Shown here in pieces: positions 1-8,489 of a DNA stretch of 64,000 bases. Origin of the DNA: Jatrophihabitans cynanchi (GTDB lineage Bacteria > Actinomycetota > Actinomycetes > Mycobacteriales > Jatrophihabitantaceae); NCBI RefSeq assembly GCF_027247405.1, contig NZ_CP097463.1, forward strand, positions 3,348,001 to 3,412,000. The letters are read 5' to 3'. The notes beneath the pieces are model-generated. The model saw only the letters and a list, made by a program, of their open reading frames with translations, did not search any database and was not told where the DNA came from. Position 1 is the stretch's first letter. Every line of letters starts with the position of its first letter. Made by a program: the position numbers and the translations under genes.

Positions 1-665
1 GCCCGCTGGGTCACGGGATCTTCCTGCCCGACGACGCCGCGATGAACCCGGCGCGCCGCGCGCTGTCGCTGGCCACCCGGTTGCGCGCACGGGCGGATCT
101 GCACGAGCACACCGCGGTGCGGTCGGTGGCGTCCGGCCGCGCCGTCACCGAGCACGGAACCGTCAGCGCCGCCGTTATCATCGTCGCCGTCGACGGTCGG
201 CTCGACGCGCTGCTGCCCGCGCTCGCCGGGCGGGTACGCACGGCGCGGCTGCAGATGCTCGCGACGGGTCCGGTTCCGGCGCGGCTGCCCTGCCCGGTGT
301 ACGGCAGGTGGGGCTACGACTACGCGCAGCAACTGCCCGACGGCACGCTCGCGGTCGGCGGTGGGCGCGACCGCTACGTCGAGCGGGAGTGGACGGACGA
401 GGTAGAACCGAGCCGGCCGGTGCAGCGGCACATCGAACGCGTCGCGGCGCGGATGGCCGGCGTGCCGGTGACCGTGCGGCACCGCTGGGGCGCGTCGGTC
501 GGCTTCACCGCCGACGGACGTCCGCTGTGCACCGAGGTCGAGCCGGGCGTGGTCGCGCTCGGCGGCTACAACGGCACCGGCAACCTGGTCGGTCCGGTGG
601 CCGCGCGCGCAGCCGTGGCGCTCGCCCTGGACGGGGTCACGCCGCCGACCTGCTTCGCCCCCTGA
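1..665 (+). CDS. FAD-dependent oxidoreductase (DAO family), C-terminal part
   Basis: The reading frame is open from the left edge and ends at TGA 663-665, so the N-terminal Rossmann FAD-binding part lies outside the window. What remains resembles the C-terminal half of D-amino-acid-oxidase/glycine-oxidase-like flavoproteins. It has a substrate-domain segment with GRWGYDYAQQLPDG and GGGRDRYVERE, then the terminal FAD-contacting stretch GFTADGRPLC...GGYNGTGN near the end. These enzymes oxidise amine or amino-acid type substrates, but the substrate cannot be read from this fragment. An internal ATG at position 42 is probably not the true start, because the frame continues upstream of it with plausible sequence (PLGHGIFLPDD). 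Confidence 0.75.
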   Translation, partial: PLGHGIFLPDDAAMNPARRALSLATRLRARADLHEHTAVRSVASGRAVTEHGTVSAAVIIVAVDGRLDALLPALAGRVRTARLQMLATGPVPARLPCPVYGRWGYDYAQQLPDGTLAVGGGRDRYVEREWTDEVEPSRPVQRHIERVAARMAGVPVTVRHRWGASVGFTADGRPLCTEVEPGVVALGGYNGTGNLVGPVAARAAVALALDGVTPPTCFAP

Positions 666-699
666 TTCCCCGGGTGGCGGCGTGGGCCAGAATGGCGCG

Positions 700-3543
700 G
701 TGACGTCGAGCGATCCAGCAGGTCTGGCCGCAGCGCTGCGCCGGGCCGGGCTGGCCGACGTCGACCACTCCGCCCGTCGCCGAGCCGAGTACTCCAGCGA
801 CGCGTCCAACTACCGCATCGTCCCCGCGGTCGTCGCCTTCCCGCGGCACGCCGACGAGGCCGCCGCCGCGCTCGGCGTGGCCCGCGAGTTCGGCGTGCCG
901 GTCACCAGCCGTGGCGGCGGCACCTCGACCGCGGGCAACGCCGTGGGCGCCGGGATCGTCCTGGACTTCTCGCGGCACCTCAACCACGTCGTGCAGGTCG
1001 ACCCCGAGACGCGCACCGCGACCGTGCAGCCGGGCACGATCCTCGACGACATCACCGCCGTGGCGGCCCGGCACGGGCTGCGCTTCGGCCCCGACCCGTC
1101 CACCCATGCCCGCGCCACGATCGGCGGATCGCTGGGCAACAACGCGTGCGGTTCGCGCGCGCTCAAGTACGGCCGCACCGCGGACAACGTCGTCGAGCTC
1201 GACCTGCTGCTGGCCGACGGCACGCAGTTGACCGCGCGCCGGTTCGAGCGGGACGGGCTGGCCGCGGCGGGCCCCGCCGGCGTCGCACTCGAGCGGCTCG
1301 TCAGCCCCCGGCTGGGCATGATCCGCACCGAGTTCGGCCGGTTCACCCGGCAGGTGTCCGGCTACTCGCTGGAGCACCTGCTGCCGGAGAACGGGCACGA
1401 CCTCGCCAAGTTCCTGGTCGGCACCGAGGGCACGCTCGGCATGATCCTCGGCGCCACCGTCCGGCTGGTCGAGTCGCCGAAGGCGGTCGCGCTGGCCGTC
1501 CTCGGCTACCGCGACATGCCGGCCGCCGCCGACGCCGTGCTCGACCTGCTGCCGCACAAGCCGGTCGCGATCGAGGGCATGGATGCGCTGCTGGTCAACG
1601 TGGTGCGCGCCCGCCGCGGGGCGTCCGCCGTCCCCGACCTGCCGCGCGGCGAGGGCTGGCTGTTCGTCGAGACGGCGGGTGCGACCGAGGCCGAGGCGCG
1701 CGCCGCCGCCGACAAGGTGATCGCCGACTCCGGCTGCATCGACTCGCTCGTGGTCACCGGGGCGCCCGCGCGCGCGTTGTGGCAGATCCGCGAGGACGGT
1801 GCCGGGCTGGGCGGCCGCACGCCCGCCGGTGCGCCCGCGTGGCCCGGCTGGGAGGACGCCGCCGTGCCGCCCGACCAGCTCGGGGAGTACCTGCGCGAGT
1901 TCGGCCGGCTGATGCGCGAGCACGGCGTGGACGGCCTGACGTACGGGCACTTCGGCGACGGGTGCGTGCACGCGCGCATCGACTTCCCGCTGAGCACGGC
2001 GCCGAAGAAGTACCGCGAGTTCGTGGTCGCGGCGGCGCAGCTCGTCGGCCGGCACGGCGGCTCGATGTCCGGCGAGCACGGCGACGGGCGCGCTCGCGGC
2101 GAGCTGCTGCCGTACATGTACTCCTCCGACGCGATAGCTACGTTCGCCGCAGTCAAGACGATCTTCGACCCCGGCAACCTGTTCAACCCGGGGGTGCTCG
2201 TCGACCCGGCGCCGCTGGACGCGGACCTGCGGGTACCGCATGCGCGTGCGCTGCGGCACGGCCTGGGCTTCGCCTACTCGCACGACGGCGGCGACCTGTC
2301 GACCGCAGTGCACCGCTGCGTCGGCATCGGCAAGTGCCGCGCGGACAACACCGCCAGCGGCGGCGTGATGTGCCCGTCGTACCTCGCGACGCGCGACGAG
2401 AAGGACTCCACCCGGGGCCGCGCCCGCGTGTTGCAGGAGCTGGCCTTCGGGGGCGACTCCGAGCACGCGCACGCGCTGGTGAAGGGCTTTCGCTCCGACG
2501 CGGTGCTGGAGTCGCTGGACCTGTGCCTGTCCTGCAAGGGCTGCTCGTCGGACTGCCCGGCCGGCGTGGACATGGCGACGTACAAGTCCGAGGCGCTCTA
2601 CCAGCGTTACCGGCGCCGGCTGCGGCCGCCCGCGCACTACGCGCTGGGCTGGCTGCCGCGCTGGGCCCGGCTCGCCGCGCGGATGCCGCGGCTGGCGAAC
2701 TTCACCCTGCGCCGCGACTCGATCACCCGTGTGGCCAAGCGGCTCGGCGGCATCGACCGCCGCCGTCCGCTGCCGCAGTTCGCCACGCAGACGTTCCGCC
2801 AGTGGTTCCAGAGCTGGCCCGGGCGCACCGGCCAGCCGGTGCTGCTGTGGGTGGACACCTTCACCGACCACTTCACGCCGGAGGTGGGCAAGGCCGCGGT
2901 ACGCGTTCTCGAAGCGGCCGGCTACTCCGTGCGGATCACCGACGAGCCCGTCTGCTGCGGCCTGACCTGGATCTCGACCGGGCAGCTGGACGGTGCGCGC
3001 AAGCAGCTGCGCAAGAGCCTGGACGCGCTCGATCAGGCGGTGCGGTTCGGGATCCCGATCGTCGGGCTGGAACCGTCCTGCACCGCGGTGCTGCGTCACG
3101 ATGTCGTCGAACTGCTGCCGGGCGACGCGCGTGCGGCGAAGGTGCAGGCGGGCACGCGCACCCTCGCCGAACTGCTTGCGGGCACCGACGGCTGGACGGC
3201 GCCCGATCTGCACGGGGTGCGCGCGGTCGCGCAGCCGCACTGCCACCAGCACGCGGTGCTGGGCTGGCAGGCCGACTCCGCGCTGCTGACCGGCGCCGGG
3301 GCGGAGGTGTCGGCGGTGGGCGGATGCTGCGGGCTGGCCGGGAACTTCGGTGTCGAGCGCGGCCACTACGAAGTCTCCGTGGCGGTGGCCGAGACCGCTC
3401 TGCTGCCGGCCGTGCGTGCCGCGCCGCACGACGCCGTGGTGCTGGCCGACGGGTTCAGTTGCCGCACCCAGCTCGAGCAGCTCGCGCGCGTGCAGAGCGT
3501 GCACCTGGCCGAACTGCTCGCCGATCACCTGGAGTCCGAGTGA
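700..3543 (+). CDS. FAD-binding and (Fe-S)-binding oxidoreductase, D-lactate/glycolate dehydrogenase-like
   Basis: This is a large fusion of about 947 aa. Residues ~25-200 form an FAD_binding_4 (PCMH) domain with SRGGGTSTAGNAV and GSLGNNACGSRALKYG. Residues ~200-510 are the FAD-oxidase C domain (YGHFGDGCVHARIDFP, GGSMSGEHGDGR). A 4Fe-4S pair follows near residues 539-560 (CVGIGKC...MCPSY) and 609-620 (CLSCKGCSSDCPAG). Two CCG heterodisulfide-type motifs lie near 752 (CCGLTWISTG) and 876 (CCGLAGNFG). The family oxidises D-2-hydroxyacids and passes electrons through Fe-S centres towards the respiratory chain; the exact substrate is inferred only. An in-frame GTG at 682 is an alternative start. 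GTG 700 is preferred because a CAGAAT hexamer precedes it, as at other leaderless starts here. Its stop overlaps dapC, so the two are probably cotranscribed. Confidence 0.9.
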   Translation: MTSSDPAGLAAALRRAGLADVDHSARRRAEYSSDASNYRIVPAVVAFPRHADEAAAALGVAREFGVPVTSRGGGTSTAGNAVGAGIVLDFSRHLNHVVQVDPETRTATVQPGTILDDITAVAARHGLRFGPDPSTHARATIGGSLGNNACGSRALKYGRTADNVVELDLLLADGTQLTARRFERDGLAAAGPAGVALERLVSPRLGMIRTEFGRFTRQVSGYSLEHLLPENGHDLAKFLVGTEGTLGMILGATVRLVESPKAVALAVLGYRDMPAAADAVLDLLPHKPVAIEGMDALLVNVVRARRGASAVPDLPRGEGWLFVETAGATEAEARAAADKVIADSGCIDSLVVTGAPARALWQIREDGAGLGGRTPAGAPAWPGWEDAAVPPDQLGEYLREFGRLMREHGVDGLTYGHFGDGCVHARIDFPLSTAPKKYREFVVAAAQLVGRHGGSMSGEHGDGRARGELLPYMYSSDAIATFAAVKTIFDPGNLFNPGVLVDPAPLDADLRVPHARALRHGLGFAYSHDGGDLSTAVHRCVGIGKCRADNTASGGVMCPSYLATRDEKDSTRGRARVLQELAFGGDSEHAHALVKGFRSDAVLESLDLCLSCKGCSSDCPAGVDMATYKSEALYQRYRRRLRPPAHYALGWLPRWARLAARMPRLANFTLRRDSITRVAKRLGGIDRRRPLPQFATQTFRQWFQSWPGRTGQPVLLWVDTFTDHFTPEVGKAAVRVLEAAGYSVRITDEPVCCGLTWISTGQLDGARKQLRKSLDALDQAVRFGIPIVGLEPSCTAVLRHDVVELLPGDARAAKVQAGTRTLAELLAGTDGWTAPDLHGVRAVAQPHCHQHAVLGWQADSALLTGAGAEVSAVGGCCGLAGNFGVERGHYEVSVAVAETALLPAVRAAPHDAVVLADGFSCRTQLEQLARVQSVHLAELLADHLESE

Positions 3544-4628
3544 CCGCGTTCGTACCGCCGCCGTACCCGTACGACCGGCTCGCCGAGATCACCGCGATCG
3601 CGGCCGCCCACGACGGCGGCGCGGTCGACCTGTCGATCGGCACGCCGTGTGACCCGGCGCCGCGCGCGGTGATCGCGGCACTGTCGGACGCCGCGGCGGC
3701 GCGCGGCTACCCGCCGTCGATCGGCACGCCGGCCTTGCGGGATGCGGCGGCCGCGTGGCTCGCGCGCCGGCTCGGCGCCACCGTCGACCCGGCCACCGAG
3801 CTGGCGGCGGTCGTGGGTAGCAAGGAGTTCGTCGCCTCCACGCCGCAGTACCTGAAACTGCGCGACCCGTCCCGCGACACCGTGCTCTACCCGGCGATCA
3901 GCTACCCGACGTACGCGATGGGCGCGACATTGGCGAGCTGCCGGCCCGTCGCGTACACGGCCCTGGACGCGATCGACCCGGCCGACGCCGAACGCGCCCT
4001 GTGCGTCTGGGTGAACTCGCCGGGCAACCCGACCGGCGAACTGTCCGACCTCGCCGCAGCCGCCGCGTGGGGCAGGCAGCGGGGCATCCCGGTCCTGTCG
4101 GACGAGTGCTATGCCGAGTTCACCTGGACGGGGTCACCGACCACGATCCTGCGCGCGGGCACGTCCGGAGTCCTCGCCGTGCACTCGCTGTCCAAGCGAG
4201 ACAACTTCGCCGGCGCCCGGATCGGCTTCTACGCGGGCGATCGCGAACTGGTGCACTACCTGCGCGAGGTGCGCAAGCACGCGGGTCTGATGCCGCCGGG
4301 CCCGGTGCAGGCCGCGGCCGTGATCGCGCTCGGTGACGACGCGCACGTCGACGCGCAGCGCGAGCGGTACCTGCGCAGGATGACCCGGCTGCGCGCCGTC
4401 CTCGCCGCCTGCGGCTACGCGGCGCAGTTGCCGGCGGGCGCGTTCTACCTCTGGGCGCCGGCCCCGGGCGGCGACGCCTGGGCCGCGGCACGCGAACTGG
4501 CCGCGCGCGCCGGGATCGTCGTCTCGCCGGGAGAGTTCTACGGCCCGGCCTCGACCGGCTGGTTCCGCGTGGCTGCGGTCCAGCCGGATGAGCGGATCGA
4601 GCTGGCCGCGTCCCGCGTGGGGGCCTGA
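3540..4628 (+). CDS. dapC: Succinyldiaminopimelate transaminase
   Basis: This 362-aa PLP-dependent class I/II aminotransferase resembles actinobacterial DapC. DapC converts N-succinyl-2-amino-6-oxopimelate to N-succinyl-L,L-diaminopimelate in lysine and peptidoglycan precursor synthesis. Visible family motifs are NSPGNPTGE, SDECYAEF (PLP-ring aspartate), and SLSKRDNFAGARIGF, whose lysine near residue 219 should bind PLP. The GTG start shares four bases with the upstream TGA (GTGA), which fixes the start and implies translational coupling. A rival label is a generic LL-diaminopimelate or aspartate-type aminotransferase. The DapC call rests on overall resemblance to the actinobacterial family. 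Confidence 0.85.
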   Translation: MTAFVPPPYPYDRLAEITAIAAAHDGGAVDLSIGTPCDPAPRAVIAALSDAAAARGYPPSIGTPALRDAAAAWLARRLGATVDPATELAAVVGSKEFVASTPQYLKLRDPSRDTVLYPAISYPTYAMGATLASCRPVAYTALDAIDPADAERALCVWVNSPGNPTGELSDLAAAAAWGRQRGIPVLSDECYAEFTWTGSPTTILRAGTSGVLAVHSLSKRDNFAGARIGFYAGDRELVHYLREVRKHAGLMPPGPVQAAAVIALGDDAHVDAQRERYLRRMTRLRAVLAACGYAAQLPAGAFYLWAPAPGGDAWAAARELAARAGIVVSPGEFYGPASTGWFRVAAVQPDERIELAASRVGA

Positions 4629-4698
4629 GCCCGGTTTGCCTTGCGGGCAGGCGGGGAAGACGTCCGGTGTCCGGCCAGCCAGTGAGAGGACGAGGCAG

Positions 4699-4872
4699 AT
4701 GAGTGGAACCGACAAGGCGAAGAACGCCATCGAAGATGCACAGGGCAAGGCCAAGGAGGCGCTCGGCCGCGCGACGGGCGACAAGGACACCGAGGCCGAG
4801 GGCAAGAAGGACCAGGCGAGCGCGGACCTGAAGAACGCGGGCGAGAAGGTCAAGGACGCCTTCAAGCACTGA
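4699..4872 (+). CDS. CsbD family stress-response protein
   Basis: This 57-aa, highly charged, Lys/Ala/Glu-rich protein matches the CsbD family pattern: KAKNAIEDAQGKAKEALGRATGD followed by a second KKDQASADLKNAGEKVKDAFK half. CsbD proteins are small, abundant, general-stress proteins of unknown biochemical role. The ATG at 4699 follows a purine-rich GAGGACGAGG ribosome-binding site. A strong intrinsic terminator lies just downstream (4893-4922), so it is probably monocistronic or the last gene of its unit. Confidence 0.9.
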   Translation: MSGTDKAKNAIEDAQGKAKEALGRATGDKDTEAEGKKDQASADLKNAGEKVKDAFKH

Positions 4873-4892
4873 CCGAAGACCGGGGGGCGGCA

Positions 4893-4922
4893 GGCCCCGG
4901 ACCGCTGATGCGGTCCGGGGCC
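4893..4922 (+). terminator. Intrinsic terminator after csbD-like gene
   Basis: A perfect 12-bp inverted repeat, GGCCCCGGACCG (4893-4904) and CGGTCCGGGGCC (4911-4922), encloses CTGATG; one more C-G pair leaves a TGAT tetraloop. It is followed by TTGCTGTGTCT, with only a weak T-tract as usual in high-GC actinobacteria. Confidence 0.85.
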
Positions 4923-4990
4923 TTGCTGTGTCTCGGGCGGCGGGGCAGTGCCGTCCCTGGTAAGCACTTGTCCATGATTGAGAAGCCGGC

Positions 4991-5458
4991 ATGACCGGGC
5001 CGCTCCGTCCGCAGAAGCGTGGCCGCACGATCGCGATGACGCCCGCCGAGCTGGACGAGTTCCTGGACACGCAGCGCACCTGCCGGGTCGCCACGGTCGG
5101 GCTGGACGGCCCGCACGCGACGCCGCTGTGGTTCTACTGGGACGGCGCGAGCGTGTGGCTCTACTCGATCACGGGTGCCCAGCGCTGGGCCGACCTGGTG
5201 CGCGACCCGCGCATCGGCGTCACCGTCGACGCGGGCGAGGAGTACTTCGAGCTGCGCGGCGTGGAGATCACCGGTCGCGTCGAGGTGGTCGGCGAGGTGC
5301 CGCGCACCGGCGAGCCGAACCCGGAGCTGGCCGCGGTCGAGACGGCGTTCTTCGGCAAGTACTTCGGCGGCGCGGTGTTCCACGACGGGCGGCACGCCTG
5401 GCTGCGCGTCACCCCGGTCAAGATCGCCAGCTGGGACTTCCGCAAACTCGGCGGCTGA
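4991..5458 (+). CDS. Pyridoxamine 5'-phosphate oxidase family (split-barrel flavin/F420-binding) protein
   Basis: This 155-aa protein has a PNPOx-like split barrel. TCRVATVGLDGPHATPLWFYW is the first beta-hairpin pair, then the WADLVRDPRIGVTVDAG helix-strand and a terminal WLRVTPVKIASWDFRKLGG strand. Actinobacterial members bind FMN, haem or the deazaflavin F420 and act as reductases or carriers; which cofactor applies is not decidable here. The short N-terminal extension MTGPLRPQKRGRT precedes the core, so an internal start at a later residue is possible. It is convergent with the aldehyde dehydrogenase, with 15 bp between stops. Confidence 0.85.
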   Translation: MTGPLRPQKRGRTIAMTPAELDEFLDTQRTCRVATVGLDGPHATPLWFYWDGASVWLYSITGAQRWADLVRDPRIGVTVDAGEEYFELRGVEITGRVEVVGEVPRTGEPNPELAAVETAFFGKYFGGAVFHDGRHAWLRVTPVKIASWDFRKLGG

Positions 5459-5473
5459 GCGCCCCGCGGGAGG

Positions 5474-7036
5474 TCAGCCGAACTGGACGCCCTGGGCGAG
5501 CGGCAGGTCGGTCGAGTAGTTGACCGTGTTCGTCGCGCGCCGCATGTAGGCCTTCCAGGCGTCCGAGCCGGACTCGCGGCCGCCGCCGGTCTCCTTCTCG
5601 CCGCCGAACGCGCCGCCGATCTCCGCGCCGGACGGGCCGATGTTGACGTTCGCGATCCCGCAGTCCGAGCCCGCGGCCGAGATGAACTGCTCGGCCTCGC
5701 GCAGGTTGAGCGTGAAGATCGACGACGAGAGCCCCTGCGGCACCTCGTTGTGCATGGCGAGCGCCTCATCGAAGTCCGCGTAGGTCATGACGTACAGGAT
5801 CGGCGCGAACGTCTCGGCCCGCACGATCTCGCTCTGCGTCGGCATCCGCACGAGAGCCGGCTGCACGTAGTACGCGTCGGGAGCCTGGTCCGCGAGCACG
5901 CGCGCGCCGCCGGCGACCAGCGTCCCGCCGTTCGCCTGCGCCTTGTCCAGCGCCGCGACGTACCCCTCGTAGGACGCCTGGTCGATCAGCGGGCCGACCA
6001 GCACTCCCTCGGCGGCTACGCCCGCACTGCCGGGGGTACCCCCAATAGCCAGCGGCGAGCCGATCGGCAGCGTCTCGTAGGCGGCCTTGATGCGCGCCAC
6101 CAGGTCGTCGGCGATCGACTCGTGCACGATCACCCGGCGCAACGTGGTGCACCGCTGCCCCGCGGTGCCGGCGGCGGAGAACACGATGCCGCGCACCGCG
6201 AGGTCCAGGTCGGCGGACGGCGCGACGACGGCGGCGTTGTTGCCCCCGAGTTCGAGCAGCAACCGGCCGAAGCGGGCGGCGACGCGTGGCGCGACGGCCT
6301 TGCCCATCCGGGTCGAGCCGGTCGCGCTGATCAGGGCCACGCGCGGGTCGTCGACGAGCGCCTCGCCGACCTCGGCACCGCCCAGCACCAGAGCCGACAG
6401 ACCTTCGGGGGCCCCGACCCGGCGGGCCGCCTCGGCGAGCAGCGCCTGGCACGCGAGCGCGGTCAGCAGGGTCTTCTCCGACGGCTTCCACACCACCGCG
6501 TCGCCGCAGACGAAGGCCAGCGCGGCATTCCACGACCACACCGCCACCGGGAAGTTGAACGCGCTGATCACGCCGACGACGCCCAGCGGGTGCCACTGCT
6601 CCATCATCCGGTGACCGGGCCGCTCGGACGCGATCGTCAGCCCGAACAGCTGGCGCGACTGGCCGACGGCGAGGTCACAGATGTCGATCATCTCCTGGAC
6701 CTCGCCCAGGCCCTCGGACCGGATCTTGCCCGCCTCGATCGAGACGAGGGCCCCGAGGTCGGCCTTGTGCTCGCGCAGCAGCTCCCCGAGTTCGCGCACC
6801 AGCTGACCGCGGACCGGCCCGGGCACCGCGCGCCACTGCCGGAACGCCTCGGACGCGGCGCCGACGATGTCGGCGACCTCCGCGGCCGTGTGCGCGTGCA
6901 CCCGGGCCAGCTCACCGCCGGTGACGGGGGAGCGGGCGATCAGGCCAGCCCCTGTGCGGGGCAGGTCATGGACGCCGAGGCGGGACAGGATCGCGGCGGT
7001 CTCGGTGACGAGCTCGTCGTGCGCGGGGACGGTCAT
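5474..7036 (-). CDS. L-piperidine-6-carboxylate/alpha-aminoadipic semialdehyde dehydrogenase (ALDH7 family)
   Basis: This 520-aa aldehyde dehydrogenase is of the antiquitin/ALDH7 type. The Rossmann region carries GVVGVISAFNFPVAVWSWNAA and VVWKPSEKT. Glu262 (LLLELGGNN) and nucleophile Cys296 (GQRCTTLRR) are the expected catalytic pair. The family oxidises the lysine-derived semialdehyde (cyclic piperideine-6-carboxylate) to 2-aminoadipate. Relative to the usual IGDP-x-DEGTLVGP segment, it carries about 12 extra residues (around AIGGTPGSAGVAA). These are encoded by bases around a GGGGGTACCCCC palindrome at 6032-6043. The ATG at 7036 has a GAGGAG ribosome-binding site. It is divergent from a LysR gene that probably controls it. 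Confidence 0.88.
   Translation of the reverse strand: MTVPAHDELVTETAAILSRLGVHDLPRTGAGLIARSPVTGGELARVHAHTAAEVADIVGAASEAFRQWRAVPGPVRGQLVRELGELLREHKADLGALVSIEAGKIRSEGLGEVQEMIDICDLAVGQSRQLFGLTIASERPGHRMMEQWHPLGVVGVISAFNFPVAVWSWNAALAFVCGDAVVWKPSEKTLLTALACQALLAEAARRVGAPEGLSALVLGGAEVGEALVDDPRVALISATGSTRMGKAVAPRVAARFGRLLLELGGNNAAVVAPSADLDLAVRGIVFSAAGTAGQRCTTLRRVIVHESIADDLVARIKAAYETLPIGSPLAIGGTPGSAGVAAEGVLVGPLIDQASYEGYVAALDKAQANGGTLVAGGARVLADQAPDAYYVQPALVRMPTQSEIVRAETFAPILYVMTYADFDEALAMHNEVPQGLSSSIFTLNLREAEQFISAAGSDCGIANVNIGPSGAEIGGAFGGEKETGGGRESGSDAWKAYMRRATNTVNYSTDLPLAQGVQFG
6032..6043. repeat. GGGGGTACCCCC palindrome inside the aldehyde dehydrogenase gene
   Basis: This 12-bp perfect palindrome sits in the part of the gene that encodes extra residues relative to the family. 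On the minus strand its flank, TTGGGGGTACC followed by GGGAG about 30 bp later, resembles the intergenic element at 18405-18435. It may be a short interspersed element inserted in frame; that is inference. Confidence 0.5.
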
Positions 7037-7054
7037 CTCGAACTCCTCGTCGTT

Positions 7055-7084
7055 GCTTATGACTGCCTAGTGTATGCCGTAAGC
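7055..7084. promoter_or_regulatory. Probable LysR operator in the ALDH/LysR divergent region
   Basis: GCTTATG (7055-7061) and CGTAAGC (7078-7084) form an imperfect inverted repeat (one mismatch) centred in the 55-bp intergenic region. The right arm overlaps TAAGCT (7080-7085), a good -10 hexamer six bases before the LysR ATG. A dyad overlapping the regulator's own promoter is typical of LysR autoregulation. Confidence 0.55.
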
Positions 7085-7091
7085 TCAGCTT

Positions 7092-8033
7092 ATGGCTAAT
7101 GGGGACGGCCTCCTGGACGTCGGGCGGCTGCGGCTGCTGCGGGAGGTCGGCCTGCGCGGCACCATCGCCGGCGCAGCTCGATCGCTGGGGCTGACCTCGT
7201 CCGCCGTCTCGCAGCAGTTGGCGGTGCTGGAACGCGAGGCCGGGACGGCGCTGGTGGACCGTTCGCCGCGCGGTGTCGTGCTCACCGGTGCCGGCCACGC
7301 CCTGGTCCGGCGGGCGGACGAGGTGCTGGACGTGCTCGCCTCGGCGCGCGCCGATCTGGACCGGATCGCCGGCTCGCTCAGCGGTCCGGTGCGCATCGCG
7401 GCGGTGGCCAGCGCCGCGGCGACGTTCGTCTCGGCCGCGGCGTGCGAGCTGCGCGAGAGCCATCCCGGCATCGCCCTGTCGGTATTGGTCGCCGAACCGG
7501 CCCGATCCCTGGACCTGCTACTTGCCGGCGACGTGGACATCGCGGTCGTCGACGAGTACGACCGCGTCCCGCTCGCGCTACCGGAGTTCGTCCTCGCCCG
7601 CGAGCTGTGCGCCGAACCGCTGGTCGCCGTCCTGCCGGGCGGTCACCTGGGCCGGCGTGCCGTGCGGCTTGCCGACCTCGCCGACGCGGACTGGATCATG
7701 CCGCCGGACGACGCGGCGTGCGGGCTGGCGGTGCGCTCGGCCTGCCGCGCCGAGGGGTTCGAGCCGCGGGTGCGCTGGGAGACCGACGACATGCTGTTGC
7801 TGGCCCGCGCGGTCGCGGCCGGGCACGGTGTCGCGGTGCTGCCGCGCCTGTCGGTCGACACGCGCGCGGCCGCGATCCAGACCCGCAGGCTGGGCGAACC
7901 GCAACTGCAGCGCCGGCTGCGCGCGGTCGCGCGCGCCTCGGCGCTGTCGCGGCCGGTGATCGAGGCCGTGGTCGGCGCGCTGGCCGGCCGCGCCGCGGAG
8001 GCCGCAGCGCCCGCACGGCGCGGGCGCTGGTAG
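7092..8033 (+). CDS. LysR family transcriptional regulator
   Basis: This 313-aa LysR-type regulator has an N-terminal winged HTH (GGRLRLLREV..TIAGAARSLGLTSSAVSQQLAVLEREAGTAL, residues ~8-65) and a periplasmic-binding-like effector domain (~90-295). Because it is divergent from a lysine-catabolic aldehyde dehydrogenase with a shared dyad between them, its likely target is that gene. A lysine-pathway metabolite is the plausible inducer (inference). The transcript is probably leaderless: TAAGCT ends six bases before the ATG and no Shine-Dalgarno sequence is visible. Confidence 0.9.
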   Translation: MANGDGLLDVGRLRLLREVGLRGTIAGAARSLGLTSSAVSQQLAVLEREAGTALVDRSPRGVVLTGAGHALVRRADEVLDVLASARADLDRIAGSLSGPVRIAAVASAAATFVSAAACELRESHPGIALSVLVAEPARSLDLLLAGDVDIAVVDEYDRVPLALPEFVLARELCAEPLVAVLPGGHLGRRAVRLADLADADWIMPPDDAACGLAVRSACRAEGFEPRVRWETDDMLLLARAVAAGHGVAVLPRLSVDTRAAAIQTRRLGEPQLQRRLRAVARASALSRPVIEAVVGALAGRAAEAAAPARRGRW

Positions 8034-8102
8034 CACCCTTCCGTGGGATGTCCGTAATCGGGTCCGCGTGAAGCGAGTTTTCGCATTTAGCAGGACTACG
8101 GC

Positions 8103-8131
8103 TTGACGAATGGGAACGACACGCGTGTAAT
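8103..8131 (+). promoter_or_regulatory. Sigma-A type promoter of the whiB gene
   Basis: TTGACG (8103-8108) and TGTAAT (8126-8131) are separated by exactly 17 bp. The start would fall near 8138, giving a leader of about 40 nt before GTG 8178. This is one of the few clear two-box promoters in the window. Confidence 0.75.
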
Positions 8132-8177
8132 TTCCTACGTGTCACCTCGTTCCCGCCACAACCTTCAGGAGGAAGCC

Positions 8178-8459
8178 GTGACGGACCTGTCGAGCAACCT
8201 CAGTGATGCCGACCTGTCCGACCTGTTCGGCCTGCCGGAAGAGGCAAGCTGGCAGGAGCGTGCCCTGTGCGCGCAGACGGATCCGGAGGCCTTCTTCCCC
8301 GAGAAGGGCGGCTCCACCCGGGAGGCGAAGCGGATCTGCACGGGCTGCGAGGTCCGCGCCGAGTGCCTGGAGTACGCGCTGGCCCACGACGAGCGGTTCG
8401 GCATCTGGGGCGGGCTGTCCGAGCGCGAGCGTCGCCGGCTCAAGCGCCGCGCGGTCTGA
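8178..8459 (+). CDS. whiB2: WhiB-family Fe-S transcriptional regulator (WhiB2/WhmD type)
   Basis: This 93-aa WhiB-like protein has the four cluster cysteines at 31, 54, 57 and 63 (C-x22-C-x2-C-x5-C), the GIWGG turn, and a basic C-terminal RRRLKRR tail for DNA contact. Wbl proteins bind [4Fe-4S] clusters and the primary sigma factor. The WhiB2/WhmD subgroup controls cell division and septation in mycobacteria and sporulation in streptomycetes. The start is GTG 8178, placed by a strong AGGAGG at 8167-8172; the frame is open further upstream but without better signals. Position next to DUF3499 and manB matches Rv3260c in mycobacteria. Confidence 0.93.
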   Translation: MTDLSSNLSDADLSDLFGLPEEASWQERALCAQTDPEAFFPEKGGSTREAKRICTGCEVRAECLEYALAHDERFGIWGGLSERERRRLKRRAV

Positions 8460-8489
8460 CCGCAGCCGTCCGGAACCGCGCGGGCCGCG

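Noticed and set aside
637-3528. 963-codon open frame on the minus strand opposite the FAD/Fe-S oxidoreductase
   Set aside because: Its product is a His/Arg/Gly/Ala-rich sequence with no domain pattern, typical of antisense frames in very GC-rich genes. The plus-strand frame has clear motifs throughout. The same applies to long minus-strand frames at 8440-11259, 35385-37457 and 40987-43305.
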